A DNA stretch of 64,000 nt from Nakamurella lactea DSM 19367 (GCF_000426645.1 NZ_KE384549.1:277001-341000); one strand, 5' to 3'. Positions 27,709-37,204 are shown, numbered from the stretch's first letter. A program made the numbers and translations. Notes: a model not told the origin generated them from the sequence alone.

Positions 27709-27918
27709 GTGCGCATGACCGAGTTCCGTGCCCTGATGGCCGCCCAGTTCGGGCCGCTGCGGGCCCCTTCGGTCGCCAAGGACCACGTGTTCGCCGAACT
27801 CGGCGGACGGACCGCCGACCAGGCGCTGGACGCCGGCATCAGCCCGAAAAGCGTCTGGGCGCAGGTCTGCATCGACTTCGAGGTGCCGGCCGCGATGCGC
27901 CACGGGCTGCCGGACTGA
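27709..27918 (+). CDS. DUF3046 family protein
   Basis: Small protein of 69 residues, MTEFRALMAAQFGPLRAPSV with KDHVFAELGGRTADQALDAG and WAQVCIDFEVP, which matches DUF3046. These are found immediately upstream of recA in actinobacteria (Rv2738c in M. tuberculosis), although reading order there is reversed relative to chromosome numbering. Start GTG 27709; ATG 27715 is an alternative. Function unknown, possibly linked to RecA. Confidence 0.85.
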   Translation: MRMTEFRALMAAQFGPLRAPSVAKDHVFAELGGRTADQALDAGISPKSVWAQVCIDFEVPAAMRHGLPD

Positions 27919-27961
27919 CGGCACCCCGGAACGTGGCGACACGCCCACCGGGAAACTTGCA

Positions 27962-27977
27962 TCGAACACCTGTACGG
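27962..27977 (+). promoter_or_regulatory. LexA/SOS box upstream of recA
   Basis: TCGAACACCTGTACGG compares with the actinobacterial SOS consensus TCGAACNNNNGTTCGA: the left half is exact, the right half matches four of six bases. It lies 203 bases before the recA start, in the 261-bp gap after DUF3046, next to a TTGACG at 27985. Damage-inducible control of recA is expected. Confidence 0.75.
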
Positions 27978-28179
27978 CTAGAGTTTGACGTGTCCGCCGA
28001 GCCGGCGAACTGTCCACACAGCACGTTTCTTCCACAACACAGCGAGCGATGCAGTCCGTTGTCGGTGCCCGGTCCTACTGTCGGCGACAACACCGAATCA
28101 CCGCGGAACAGCACCATCCGACCTACGGATCAGGCATCGACCGGCACCGCCGGCACTCACACAGGAAAGGCAGTCAGCC

Positions 28180-29220
28180 ATGACGGCACCGGATCGCGAG
28201 AAGGCACTGGGGATCGCGCTAGCGCAGATCGAGAAGCAGTTCGGCAAGGGCTCGGTGATGCGGCTGGGCGACGAGGGCCGGGCGCCGATCGAGGTGATCC
28301 CGACCGGATCGATCGCGCTGGATGTGGCACTCGGGATCGGCGGTCTTCCCCGCGGCCGGATCATCGAGATCTACGGCCCGGAATCCTCCGGCAAGACCAC
28401 TGTCACCCTGCATGCGGTGGCCAGCGTCCAGGCGGCCGGCGGGATCGCCGCCTTCATCGACGCCGAGCATGCGCTCGACCCCGAGTACGCGAAGGCGCTG
28501 GGCGTTGACACCGATGCATTGCTGGTCTCCCAGCCGGACACCGGCGAGCAGGCACTGGAGATCGCGGACATGTTGATCCGCTCGGGTGCCATCGATCTGG
28601 TGGTCGTCGACTCGGTGGCCGCGTTGGTGCCCCGGGCCGAGATCGAAGGCGAGATGGGCGACAGCCACGTCGGTCTGCAGGCCAGGCTGATGTCGCAGGC
28701 GCTCCGGAAGATCGCCGGCGCGCTGTCCAACACCAACACCACGATGATCTTCATCAACCAGCTGCGAGAGAAGATCGGCGTGATGTTCGGTTCGCCGGAG
28801 ACCACCACCGGCGGCAAGGCGCTCAAGTTCTACGCCTCTGTCCGGCTGGACATCCGGCGGATCGAGGCGCTCAAGGACGGCACCGACGTGATCGGCAACC
28901 GGACAAGGGTCAAGGTCGTCAAGAACAAGGTGGCCCCGCCGTTCAAGCAGGCCGAGTTCGACATCATCTACGGCAGCGGCATCTCCCGCGAGGGGTCGCT
29001 GATCGACGTCGGCGTCGAGCAGGGCTTCGTCCGCAAGGCCGGCGCCTGGTACACCTACGAGGGCGAGCAGCTGGGCCAGGGCAAGGAAAACGTCCGAACG
29101 TTCCTCAAGGAGAACCCGGACATGGCCGACGAGCTCGACAAGCGCATCAAGGAGAAGCTGGGCGTCGGTGCCCGGCTCGACGTCGACACCGAGCCGGCGC
29201 CGGCGCCGGTCGACTTCTGA
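28180..29220 (+). CDS. recA: Recombinase RecA
   Basis: Strand-exchange and LexA co-protease protein, 346 residues, with Walker [10 protein letters not shown] at residues 66-74, the signature [11 protein letters not shown] and the usual acidic C-terminus. No intein interrupts it, unlike in M. tuberculosis. ATG 28180 follows an AGGAAAGG ribosome-binding site; upstream frame to 27985 is non-coding leader with the SOS box. recX follows 26 bases later. Confidence 0.98.
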   Translation: MTAPDREKALGIALAQIEKQFGKGSVMRLGDEGRAPIEVIPTGSIALDVALGIGGLPRGRIIEIYGPESSGKTTVTLHAVASVQAAGGIAAFIDAEHALDPEYAKALGVDTDALLVSQPDTGEQALEIADMLIRSGAIDLVVVDSVAALVPRAEIEGEMGDSHVGLQARLMSQALRKIAGALSNTNTTMIFINQLREKIGVMFGSPETTTGGKALKFYASVRLDIRRIEALKDGTDVIGNRTRVKVVKNKVAPPFKQAEFDIIYGSGISREGSLIDVGVEQGFVRKAGAWYTYEGEQLGQGKENVRTFLKENPDMADELDKRIKEKLGVGARLDVDTEPAPAPVDF

Positions 29221-29246
29221 TCCGGCGGTAGACCCGGATCACCACC

Positions 29247-29876
29247 ATGTCGTCCCCATCCGCCCCGCGCGACGGGGCCCCTCCCAGGGACGCCGACCCG
29301 TCGGCGGCGCTCGCGGCGCTCGTTGCCGAGCTCGCCGCCGTCGGGTCGGAACCGGAGTCTCCGGCCGTCACCGTTCCCGACGGCGAGGCGTCGAGCAAGG
29401 CCCGGGAGGTGGTGCTGCGGCAACTCGCGGCCGGCCCCAGATCCCGGGCCACCCTGGAACGCAAGCTCCGGTCCAAGGACATTCCGGACGACATCGCGAG
29501 CGTGGTGCTCGACCGATTCGAGCAACTGAGGTTGATCGACGACCGCGCCTACGCCGAGATGTTCGTCCGGGCCAAGCACCGCGATCGCGGGCTCGGCCGC
29601 CAGGCGCTGCGGATGGAGCTGCACCGCAAGGGGGTGGCGGCGGAGGACATCGACCAGGCCGTCGCGGGCATCGACGGCGACGACGAGGAGCGCAGGGCGG
29701 CCGAACTCGTCGGCAAGCGGCTCGGGACGGCCTTGGCGGCCGGTCCGCAGGCCGCCCGGCGCCGGCTGCTCGGGCTGCTCGCCCGCCGTGGGTACTCGCC
29801 CTCGCTGGCGAGCAAAGTGGTCGACGACGCGTTGTCCGGTGCCGGCCAGGGCGGCGGCGACGGTCAGTCGTCTTGA
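29247..29876 (+). CDS. recX: Regulatory protein RecX
   Basis: RecA inhibitor of 209 residues: a variable N-terminal extension of about 45 residues, then three RecX helical repeats (REVVLRQLAAGPRSRATLERKL, RFEQLRLIDDRAYAEMFVRAKHRDRGLGRQALRMEL-type core, and LLGLLARRGYSPSLASKVVDD). ATG 29247, 26 bases after recA, so it is co-transcribed. The stop lies within a candidate promoter for the next gene. Confidence 0.93.
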   Translation: MSSPSAPRDGAPPRDADPSAALAALVAELAAVGSEPESPAVTVPDGEASSKAREVVLRQLAAGPRSRATLERKLRSKDIPDDIASVVLDRFEQLRLIDDRAYAEMFVRAKHRDRGLGRQALRMELHRKGVAAEDIDQAVAGIDGDDEERRAAELVGKRLGTALAAGPQAARRRLLGLLARRGYSPSLASKVVDDALSGAGQGGGDGQSS

Positions 29877-29901
29877 CCCCTTGACGTGTCATCCCTAGTC
29901 T
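29873..29901 (+). promoter_or_regulatory. Candidate promoter for RNase Y gene
   Basis: TTGACC at 29873-29878 and TAGTCT at 29896-29901, 17-base spacing, in the 224-bp gap after recX. It would give a leader of about 190 bases before the rny GTG. Confidence 0.4.
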
Positions 29902-30100
29902 CGAAGTCACAGGAGTGTCACGATCGCGGACCAACGGTCCGCGGCCACGCAGCGGCCGCCACGGTCGCCTCGGCCCGGAGTTTCGGGTGCAGGACCGCCT
30001 CGCCGGCGCAGACAGCCCGGCAGGCGTAGCTGGTGTACCACCGACCTCCTGAGATAGTCCGCTCGGTTTCCGAGTCGGACCGACGAGGAGGGAGCTACCG

Positions 30101-31975
30101 GTGACCGAAACCCTCGTCGTCATCCTGGCCGTCGCGGTCGTCATCCTGTTGGTGGTCGTTCTGCTGCAGACCAGGTCCCGGACAACCGCACCGGAACGGC
30201 CGGCGCTCGACGAAGCGCGCCTCACGGCGCTGCTGGACAAGGCGCTGACCGCTCGGGCAGAGCCCGCCGGCAGGCATGCCGACGACGGCGAGCAGGACAG
30301 CCCCCAAGCATTAGCCCGGTCGGCGGCGGCGGACGAGGAGCTGGCTGCCGGCAGACAGCTGTTGGCCGCCCGGACCGCGGAACTCGAGCAGGCCCAAGAG
30401 GCTGCGAGAGCGGCGCGGGCCGAAGCCGACGCCGCCGGGCGGGCGGTGGAGCGGGCCAGGGCCGAGGGTCGTCAGGAAGCCGAGGCGTCGTTCGGCGATG
30501 CCCGGGCCGACATCGATCGTCAGCGGAGAATGATTGCGCGCGACAAGGCGCGGCTGGCGGCGGAGTCCGCGACGGCACTGGCCGCCGAACGCGTCGACCT
30601 GCAGGCTGCCCAACAGCGGATCGCGGCGTCAACGGACGCGCTCGCCGAGGACCAGCGGCGGCTGGCGGCGGATCGCGAACGGGTTCGCGCGGACGAGGCC
30701 GAGGTCAGTCGTGCCTGGGCGAAGGTGGCGGGCAAGGAGGATGCGCTGCGGCTGGAGGCCGAGCAGCTCGCCACCCTCGGCGAACAGGTGGCCGAGCGGT
30801 CCAGGGGACTGGACGAGCAGGCCGTACTGCTGGAGGCGGAGCTGGTCCGGGTCTCCGGGCTGACGGCCGAGGCAGCCAGGGCGGAATTGCTCGGCAAGCA
30901 GGAGGAGGTCGTCCGCCGGGATGCGGCGATGTTGGTGCGGCGGATCGAGTCGGAGGCCGAATCCACGGCCAAACAGCGGGCCAGGGCCATCGTCGCGGAC
31001 GCCATTCAGCGAGTGGCATCCGACCAGACGGCACAGACCGTCGTCTCGGTGGTGCATCTGCCGGCGGACGAGGTGAAGGGCAGGATCATCGGTCGCGAGG
31101 GCCGCAACATCCGCACCTTCGAGACCGTGACCGGGGTCAACGTCATCATCGACGACACCCCGGAAGCCGTGCTGTTGTCCTGCTTCGATCCGGTCCGCCG
31201 GGAGATCGGCCGGGTCACCCTGGAGATGCTGATCGAGGATGGGCGGATCCATCCGCACCGCATCGAGGAGGCCTACGAGCGGAGCTTCGACGAGGTCGAG
31301 GCGCGGTGTGCCAGGGCCGCCGAGGACGCGATGCTGGACGTCGGCATCTCCGATCTGCACCCCGAGCTGGTCACCCTGCTCGGGCACCTGAAGTACCGCA
31401 CCAGCTACGGCCAGAACGTGCTCGGGCACCTGGTGGAGACCGCGCACATCGCCCGGTCGATGGCCGCCGAGCTGGGGATCGACCCGACGGTCGCCGCCCG
31501 CGGTGCCTTCCTGCACGACATCGGCAAGGCGCTGACCCACGAAGCGCAGGGGTCGCACGCGGCGGTCGGCGCCGAGTTGGCCCGGCGGTACGGCGAGTCG
31601 GAAGACGTTGCGCACTGCATCGAGGCACACCACGACGAGGTGCCGCCGAGTACCGTCGAGGCCGTCCTCACCCAGGCCGCGGATGCCTGCTCCGGCGGGC
31701 GTCCCGGCGCCCGCCGCGAATCGTTGGAGGCCTACGTGCAGCGGTTGGAGCGGATCGAGTCGATCGCGGCCACCAAGAAGGGCGTGGAAAAGGTGTTCGC
31801 GATGCAGGCCGGCCGGGAGCTGCGGGTGATGGTCAAGCCCGATGTGGTCGACGACCTGGAGGCGCACCTGTTGGCCCGCGAGGTGGCCAAGCAGATCGAG
31901 GAAGAACTGACCTATCCCGGCCAGGTGCGGGTCACGGTGATCCGTGAGTCGCGGGCCACCGAGGTGGCGCGGTGA
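30101..31975 (+). CDS. rny: Ribonuclease Y
   Basis: Membrane-anchored endoribonuclease of 624 residues that initiates mRNA decay. Domains in order: N-terminal helix (3-23), long Ala/Arg/Glu-rich coiled coil (about 30-290), KH domain (VKGRIIGREGRNIRTFE, then VNVIIDDTPEAVLLSCFDP) and HD domain with H472-D473 in FLHDIGKAL. GTG 30101 follows GAGGAGGGAG. RNase Y is common in Firmicutes, where it also follows recA, and patchy in actinobacteria. The coiled coil is longer and more Ala-rich than in Bacillus. Confidence 0.95.
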   Translation: MTETLVVILAVAVVILLVVVLLQTRSRTTAPERPALDEARLTALLDKALTARAEPAGRHADDGEQDSPQALARSAAADEELAAGRQLLAARTAELEQAQEAARAARAEADAAGRAVERARAEGRQEAEASFGDARADIDRQRRMIARDKARLAAESATALAAERVDLQAAQQRIAASTDALAEDQRRLAADRERVRADEAEVSRAWAKVAGKEDALRLEAEQLATLGEQVAERSRGLDEQAVLLEAELVRVSGLTAEAARAELLGKQEEVVRRDAAMLVRRIESEAESTAKQRARAIVADAIQRVASDQTAQTVVSVVHLPADEVKGRIIGREGRNIRTFETVTGVNVIIDDTPEAVLLSCFDPVRREIGRVTLEMLIEDGRIHPHRIEEAYERSFDEVEARCARAAEDAMLDVGISDLHPELVTLLGHLKYRTSYGQNVLGHLVETAHIARSMAAELGIDPTVAARGAFLHDIGKALTHEAQGSHAAVGAELARRYGESEDVAHCIEAHHDEVPPSTVEAVLTQAADACSGGRPGARRESLEAYVQRLERIESIAATKKGVEKVFAMQAGRELRVMVKPDVVDDLEAHLLAREVAKQIEEELTYPGQVRVTVIRESRATEVAR

Positions 31976-32052
31976 GCGAGCGCAGCGGTGCGAATCATGA
32001 TGCAGGGCGGGCGACCTGCGCGAGGGACGAGCAGCAGGGGCTCCGCTGAGCC

Positions 32053-32502
32053 ATGCCCCGGCTGCTGGTGGTGCACCACACCACGTCACCCGCGCTGGAC
32101 GAACTGCTGCAGGCCGTCCGCCGCGGCGCCGGCGATCCCGAGCTGGCCGCCGTCGAGGTGCGCTGCCGGCCGGCATTGACCGCCACTGCGGTCGACGTCC
32201 TGCAGGCGGACGGATACCTGCTCGGTACCCCGGCGAACCTTGGCTACATGTCCGGTGCACTGAAGCACTTCTTCGACACCGTCTACTACCCGTGCCTGGA
32301 AGCGACCCGCGGCCGCCCGTACGGGCTGTACGTGCACGGCAACAACGATGTCGACGGTGCGCTGACCGCCGTGCACCGGATCGTCACCGGCCTCGGCTGG
32401 CAGCAGGTGGCGGAGCCGGTCCGGGTGATCGGGTCGCCCACCGCGGCGGATCGAGCTGCCTGCCAGGATCTCGGCGGCGTCCTCGCGGCCAGCCTGATCT
32501 GA
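32053..32502 (+). CDS. Flavodoxin-fold NAD(P)H-dependent oxidoreductase
   Basis: Small flavoprotein of 149 residues. RLLVVHHTTSPALDEL is the phosphate-binding loop and GTPANLGYMSGALKHFFD the flavin-contact loop of the WrbA/FMN-reductase fold; YVHGNNDVDGAL follows. Start ATG 32053. It lies 77 bases after rny, in the same direction; the gap carries a GAGCGAGCGCAGCG-type sequence. Substrate unknown. A strong hairpin follows its stop. Confidence 0.8.
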   Translation: MPRLLVVHHTTSPALDELLQAVRRGAGDPELAAVEVRCRPALTATAVDVLQADGYLLGTPANLGYMSGALKHFFDTVYYPCLEATRGRPYGLYVHGNNDVDGALTAVHRIVTGLGWQQVAEPVRVIGSPTAADRAACQDLGGVLAASLI

Positions 32503-32535
32503 CACCTCGGCGCGAACCGGGGTGAGGGTCGACAT

Positions 32536-32575
32536 CGGGGTGGCGATGCCGGCTGCTCCCGGCACCGCCACCCCG
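32536..32575 (+). terminator. Hairpin between convergent flavodoxin and secreted-protein genes
   Basis: A 17-bp stem with one mismatch (32536-32552 with 32559-32575; arm begins CGGGGTGGCG) and a 6-base loop, followed by TTGTCG. It could stop transcription from both sides. Confidence 0.75.
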
Positions 32576-32637
32576 TTGTCGTGACAGCGCAGGGGCAATG
32601 CTCCGTACTGCGCTGGTCCTGGTGCTGTTCGCTGCGA

Positions 32638-33465
32638 TCAGCACAGGACGTTCAGATAGAAGGACTGGTCGGCCGGAACAGCTGCCGCGTTGAACACCCG
32701 GATCTGCACCGTGTCGGATGACGAGCCGTAGTAGGTAGTGGTCGAGGCGTATTGGTCCGCAACGTAGACCGAGGCAGTTGCGCTGCAGTACTTGACGTCG
32801 CGGTCGAACTGGACCAGATAGACCCCGACACCCAACCGGCTCGACGAGATCGCCCGGGAGCTTCCGGAATAGAGACTGCCGTCGAAGGTGATCAGCACCC
32901 CGAGTTGCTTGACGTAGTAGCCGCTCACGTCGATCACCAGATGGGACGGACCGCCGTAGTTCTTCACCCGCAGCGGTTGTCCGGCGGTGGTCGACAGGCT
33001 GACGTTCGCCCCGGTGCCGATGTTGACCGTGCTGTAGTTCAGCAGGGTCGCCCCCGGTTCGGCCAGGCCGTTGGGCCAGGCGCGGAAGTAGCCGGCGTGG
33101 GTGGGGGTGATGGCGGTCAGCGTGGCAGCGATCGCGGTGGCGCCCTTGGGGATGCCGCAGCCGCCGGTCTTGCCGCCCTGTGGGGCGAAGCCGAAGGTGC
33201 CGGTGACGTAGTAGTTGCGCGTCGTGGTGCTGTTGAACTTCCCGACGGCCTTGCGGGTATCGACGATCCGGCAGGGGGTGATCGGGACGTAAACGTCCTC
33301 GTGCGAGGGCTGGTTGCCCGGGGCGGCCAGCGGCACTGCACTCACCGTCTGCGGCCCAGGCGGCAGGGTCGGCGGGGGAGCGGCCGCGGAGACGGTGGTG
33401 ACGCTGAAGCCCACCACCGCGGCGACGATCGCCCCGGTGAGGGTGAGAACCGAACGTGCGGGCAT
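32638..33465 (-). CDS. Secreted protein with one PCRIVDTR...DVSGYY module
   Basis: Exported protein of 275 residues with a signal peptide (MPARSVLTLTGAIVAAVVGF, cleavage near SAAA). One module resembles a repeat seen in many large actinobacterial and acidobacterial secreted proteins: PCRIVDTR at the start, then AIAATLTAITPTHAGYFRAWP, LNYSTVNIGTGANVSL and HLVIDVSGYY. The remaining 80 residues are Ser/Tyr-rich and end in Cys. The module function is unknown, likely surface binding. Start ATG 33465. Confidence 0.78.
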   Translation of the reverse strand: MPARSVLTLTGAIVAAVVGFSVTTVSAAAPPPTLPPGPQTVSAVPLAAPGNQPSHEDVYVPITPCRIVDTRKAVGKFNSTTTRNYYVTGTFGFAPQGGKTGGCGIPKGATAIAATLTAITPTHAGYFRAWPNGLAEPGATLLNYSTVNIGTGANVSLSTTAGQPLRVKNYGGPSHLVIDVSGYYVKQLGVLITFDGSLYSGSSRAISSSRLGVGVYLVQFDRDVKYCSATASVYVADQYASTTTYYGSSSDTVQIRVFNAAAVPADQSFYLNVLC

Positions 33466-33806
33466 GTGTCCTCCGGGAATGGTGCGTACCGCCGCCGACG
33501 GTCGGCGCGGTGACCAACGGGACTGCTGACCTGCAAGAGGTGAGCGGCCCGTCGGCGGATTCCCGGAGTAGCCGGATTGACCGAGCGTGGCTGGTTCGTC
33601 CGGACAGATCCTCGACGCCCGGTCACGCCGGTGCCCGGTCGACGGTGCTCGGCACCACCATCAGCACCCATCGGTGCGAACACCGCAGGCAGCGCACACC
33701 TGTCCGGACAACCGCTCCGCCACGCGGGTCACGGACAACCGCCCGCCACCTGGGGGATGACCCCCCGGGTGGCGGACAGCGCAGCGGACCGGCAGGCTGG
33801 CGGTCG
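33466..33806. other. Intergenic region between divergent secreted-protein and dynamin genes
   Basis: 341 bases with no convincing gene. GTCCGGACA occurs at 33598-33606 and 33702-33710, and a variant (ACGGACAACCGC) follows near 33730, giving a loose direct repeat that could mark regulatory sites for the dynamin operon. Both genes must be promoted from here. Confidence 0.5.
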
Positions 33807-35537
33807 ATGACGCCCAGTGAGCAATCCGGTGAACGACGCCAAGGGCCGCCGACGCTGCTCGGCTCCCTTCGGCAGCTTCGTCGTGGTCTGACGGACCTCC
33901 GACTGGAGCTGGACGTGCCCGGCGTCGAGGGGGCGCGGGCCGACCGGCAGGCCATGGTGGCCCAGCTCGACGACTACGTTCTGCCTCGGCTGCTGGCAGT
34001 GGACGCGCCGCTGCTGGCGGTGGTCGGCGGCTCCACCGGCGCCGGCAAATCCACTCTGGTCAATTCCCTGCTCGGCTTTCCGGCCAGCCGCTCGGGAGTG
34101 ATCCGGCCGACCACCAGGGCACCGGTCCTGGTGCACCATCCGGCCGATGCCGGGTACTTCACCGACCAACGGATCCTGCCGTCCCTGGCCAGGTCCACGG
34201 GGCCGGTGACCCTCGCCCCGGACGAGCCGATCCGATCGCTGCAGCTGATCGGCACCGACGCGGTGCCGGCCGGGCTGGCCATTCTGGACGCCCCCGACAT
34301 CGACAGTGTGGTCGGCAGCAACCGGGCACTGGCCACTCAGCTGCTCGCGGCCGCCGACCTCTGGGTGTTCGTCACCACCGCGGCCCGCTACGCCGACGCC
34401 GTGCCGTGGGACTTCCTGGCCGGTGCGGCCGCCCGGCAAGCCGCCGTGGCGATCGTGCTGGATCGGGTGCCGCCGCAGGCGACCGACGACATCGCCGGGC
34501 ATCTGCAGTGGATGCTGCAGCAGAACGGCCTCGGCAGTTCGCCGTTGTTCGTCATCCCCGAGGTCGCGGTCGATGGTGCCGGGTTGCTGCCGCCGCCGGT
34601 GGTGCAGCCGTTGAAGGGCTGGCTCGGTGGCTTGGCCCACGACGCGGCCGCCCGGCAGGCGGTCGTGCGCCAGACCCTGACCGGCGCGATCCAGGCCATG
34701 CTGGGACGGGTGCAGGCGCTGGCCGCGGCGGCCAACGATCAGCGCCGGGCCATCGCCGAACTCGGTCAGCAGATTGACGAGGTGTACGCCGATGCTGCCG
34801 GCCGGATCACTGAGGGTCTGGCGGACGGTTCGTTGCTGCGCAGCGAGGTGCTGGCCCGGTGGCAGGAATTCCTCGGCACCGGTGAGTTCATGCGGAAACT
34901 GGAGTCGCGGATCGGCCGGGTTCGGGACCGGATGGTGTCGACCGTCACCGGCAAACCCCGCCCGGAAGAACAGGTTGCGGGCGCGCTGCAGTCCGGCGTC
35001 GAGCAGTTGATAGCCGGTCAGGTCGAACTGGCCGCCGACGAGGTGCTGCGGCGGTGGCGGAGCCGGGCCGGCGGGCCGGCGCTGCTCGCCGGCCATCCGG
35101 AACTCCTCGGCACGGTGCCGGGGCTGACGGACCGGGTCTCAAGGGCGGTCCGGGACTGGCAGGCCGGGGTGCTGGAACTGGTCCGCACCGAGGGCAAGGG
35201 CAAGCGCACCGGGGCCAGGGTGCTGTCGTACGGGGTGAACGGTACCGGCGTGCTGCTGATGCTGGTGACGTTCTCCCAGACCGCCGGGCTGACCGGCGCG
35301 GAGGTCGGGATTGCCGGTGGGACAGCGGTTCTCGCCCAGCGGGTACTCGAGGCCGCCTTCGGCGACCAGGCCGTGCGCGCCCTGGTCAGCCAGGCCCGTA
35401 AGGACCTGGTCGATCGCGGGCGGCAGCTGCTGGACGCCGACCGGGCCCGCTTCGATGCGGTGCTGGCCGGACCGGCCGACGGCCCGACGCCGGCCGACCT
35501 CGATCGGCTGGCCGCAGCGGTGGCGATGAGCCGTTGA
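33807..35537 (+). CDS. Dynamin-like GTPase
   Basis: Large GTPase of about 576 residues. G1 P-loop GGSTGAGKST, G2/G3 region PTTRAPVLVHHP and DAPDIDSV, and a long helical second half with hydrophobic stretch TGVLLMLVTFSQTAGLTGAEVGIAGG near the C-terminus that could insert in membrane. Start ATG 33807; the frame is open upstream but that part is non-conserved. Overlaps the start of a second GTPase, an arrangement like the paired dynamins of Streptomyces that support sporulation septation and membrane remodelling. Assignment to that pair is inference. Confidence 0.8.
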   Translation: MTPSEQSGERRQGPPTLLGSLRQLRRGLTDLRLELDVPGVEGARADRQAMVAQLDDYVLPRLLAVDAPLLAVVGGSTGAGKSTLVNSLLGFPASRSGVIRPTTRAPVLVHHPADAGYFTDQRILPSLARSTGPVTLAPDEPIRSLQLIGTDAVPAGLAILDAPDIDSVVGSNRALATQLLAAADLWVFVTTAARYADAVPWDFLAGAAARQAAVAIVLDRVPPQATDDIAGHLQWMLQQNGLGSSPLFVIPEVAVDGAGLLPPPVVQPLKGWLGGLAHDAAARQAVVRQTLTGAIQAMLGRVQALAAAANDQRRAIAELGQQIDEVYADAAGRITEGLADGSLLRSEVLARWQEFLGTGEFMRKLESRIGRVRDRMVSTVTGKPRPEEQVAGALQSGVEQLIAGQVELAADEVLRRWRSRAGGPALLAGHPELLGTVPGLTDRVSRAVRDWQAGVLELVRTEGKGKRTGARVLSYGVNGTGVLLMLVTFSQTAGLTGAEVGIAGGTAVLAQRVLEAAFGDQAVRALVSQARKDLVDRGRQLLDADRARFDAVLAGPADGPTPADLDRLAAAVAMSR

Positions 35538-37189
35538 ACATCTTCGGCCGCGGCAGGAGCGGAAAGCGCAGGGGCGGGCCGGATCTGGCTGCCAGGGTGA
35601 CGGCGCTGCAGCAGGTGCTGCAGGTGGGCGGCCCGCGGCTGGGGGAGGTGTCGGCGCGGCGCGCCGACGAGTTGATCGGCAAGCTGTCCCAGCGGCTGAC
35701 GCTGGCCGGTGACAACACCGTTGCGGCCCTGGCCGGTGCCACCGGCAGTGGCAAATCCAGCCTGTTCAACGCGATCTGCGGCTCGGCGGTGTCCCAGGTC
35801 GGGGTGCGCCGGCCGACCACCTCGACGGCGACGGCCGCGATCTGGGAAGCGGACCCGGAGGCGGCCGAACCGTCGGCGCTGCTGAATTGGCTGGCGGTGC
35901 CCCGGCGGCAGCTGATCGCGGCCACCGGGCAGCAGGCGTCGCTGGACAAGCTGGTGTTGCTCGACCTCCCGGACCACGACTCCACCGAGACGGCGCACCG
36001 CGCCGAATCCGACCGGTTGATCGAACTGGTCGACGTCTTCGTCTGGGTGACCGATCCGCAGAAATACGCCGACGCCGCCCTGCACCGGCGATACCTGTCC
36101 CGGCTGGCCGGGCACGATGCCGTCACCATCGTGGTGCTGAACCAGGCCGACCGGCTGACGCCCGAGCAGCTGCGAGCCGCGGCCGCGGACCTGACCAGGC
36201 TGCTGCGGGCTGACGGACTGGACGCCGTGCAGGTGCTGCCGACGTCGGTCGTCACCGGGCAGGGCATCGAAACCCTGAGAGGTGCGCTGGCGCAGGCGGT
36301 CGGTCGGCGCAGTGCGGCCGCCGAGCGGCTGTCGGCGGATCTGGACGCGGTGGCGGTCGAGTTGTCGGCGGACATCGGCACGGGCGAAATCGACCCGGCG
36401 ACGGTGCACCGCGACGGCGGCCTGGCCGCGGCGATGGCCGCGGCCGCCGGAGTGCCAACCGTGCTGGCCGCGGTCGAGGCAGGCTACCGGCGGGACGCGT
36501 CCGGCGCCGTCGGCTGGCCGTTCACCCGCTGGTTGCGGCGGTTCCGGCCGGACCCGTTGCGCCGGCTGCGGATCGGCCGCGCGGGCGGCCGCGCCGATGC
36601 CGCGGACACCGTGGCCAGGACCTCCCTGCCACCACCGACCCCGGCCGCGCTGACCCAGCTGGACCTGGCCACCCGCCGGCTCGGCGACGCAGCGTCGGCC
36701 GGTCTGCCTCCGCGCTGGGCCGCCGCGGTCGAGGACGCTGCCCGGCCACCGCAGGTCGACCTGGCGGACGGCCTCGACCGGGTGGTCGGCGAGGCGGATC
36801 TGGGCATGCGGAAACCCGCGTGGTGGCGGGTGATCGGCGCCATCCAGTGGCTGCTGGCCGCCGCCGCGACGGCCGGTCTGGTCTGGCTGCTGGTGCTCGC
36901 CGTGCTCGGCTGGCTGCACGTGCCGCCGCCGAACACGCCGTACCTCGGCCCGCTGCCCTGGCCGACCCTGCTGCTGCTCGGCGGCGCGGTGGTCGGGCTG
37001 GCGCTGGCCCTGCTGCTGCGGCCGGCGATCGCGGTCGGCGCCCGCCGCCGTCGGGACCGGGTGGCGGCGCTCCTGGATCGCGGGCTCGCGAGTCTCGCCG
37101 AGCAGCGCATCCTGCAGCCGGTGCAGCGGGTGCTGGCCGAGCACCGGGAGACCCGACGGGCGCTGGAGGCGGTGCGCTCCGGCCGATGA
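35534..37189 (+). CDS. Dynamin-like / YfjP-family GTPase with membrane helices
   Basis: GTPase of 551 residues: P-loop GATGSGKSSLFNAICG, switch RRPTTSTATAA, DLPDHDSTE, and NQADRLT (G4). Two hydrophobic helices near residues 430-500 (WLLAAAATAGLVWLLVLAVLG and LLLLGGAVVGLALALLL) anchor the C-terminus. TTG 35534 overlaps the upstream stop (TTGA), so it is coupled to the first dynamin. Both probably act as a hetero-oligomer on the membrane. Confidence 0.8.
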   Translation: MNIFGRGRSGKRRGGPDLAARVTALQQVLQVGGPRLGEVSARRADELIGKLSQRLTLAGDNTVAALAGATGSGKSSLFNAICGSAVSQVGVRRPTTSTATAAIWEADPEAAEPSALLNWLAVPRRQLIAATGQQASLDKLVLLDLPDHDSTETAHRAESDRLIELVDVFVWVTDPQKYADAALHRRYLSRLAGHDAVTIVVLNQADRLTPEQLRAAAADLTRLLRADGLDAVQVLPTSVVTGQGIETLRGALAQAVGRRSAAAERLSADLDAVAVELSADIGTGEIDPATVHRDGGLAAAMAAAAGVPTVLAAVEAGYRRDASGAVGWPFTRWLRRFRPDPLRRLRIGRAGGRADAADTVARTSLPPPTPAALTQLDLATRRLGDAASAGLPPRWAAAVEDAARPPQVDLADGLDRVVGEADLGMRKPAWWRVIGAIQWLLAAAATAGLVWLLVLAVLGWLHVPPPNTPYLGPLPWPTLLLLGGAVVGLALALLLRPAIAVGARRRRDRVAALLDRGLASLAEQRILQPVQRVLAEHRETRRALEAVRSGR

Positions 37190-37204
37190 ACGCGGCCCAG
37201 CCGA

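Noticed and set aside
28180-29220. Intein in recA as in M. tuberculosis
   Set aside because: RecA is 346 residues and uninterrupted through all motifs.
31371-31628. Arg/Pro-rich short frames opposite rny
   Set aside because: Antisense to the RNase Y HD domain with no ribosome-binding site.
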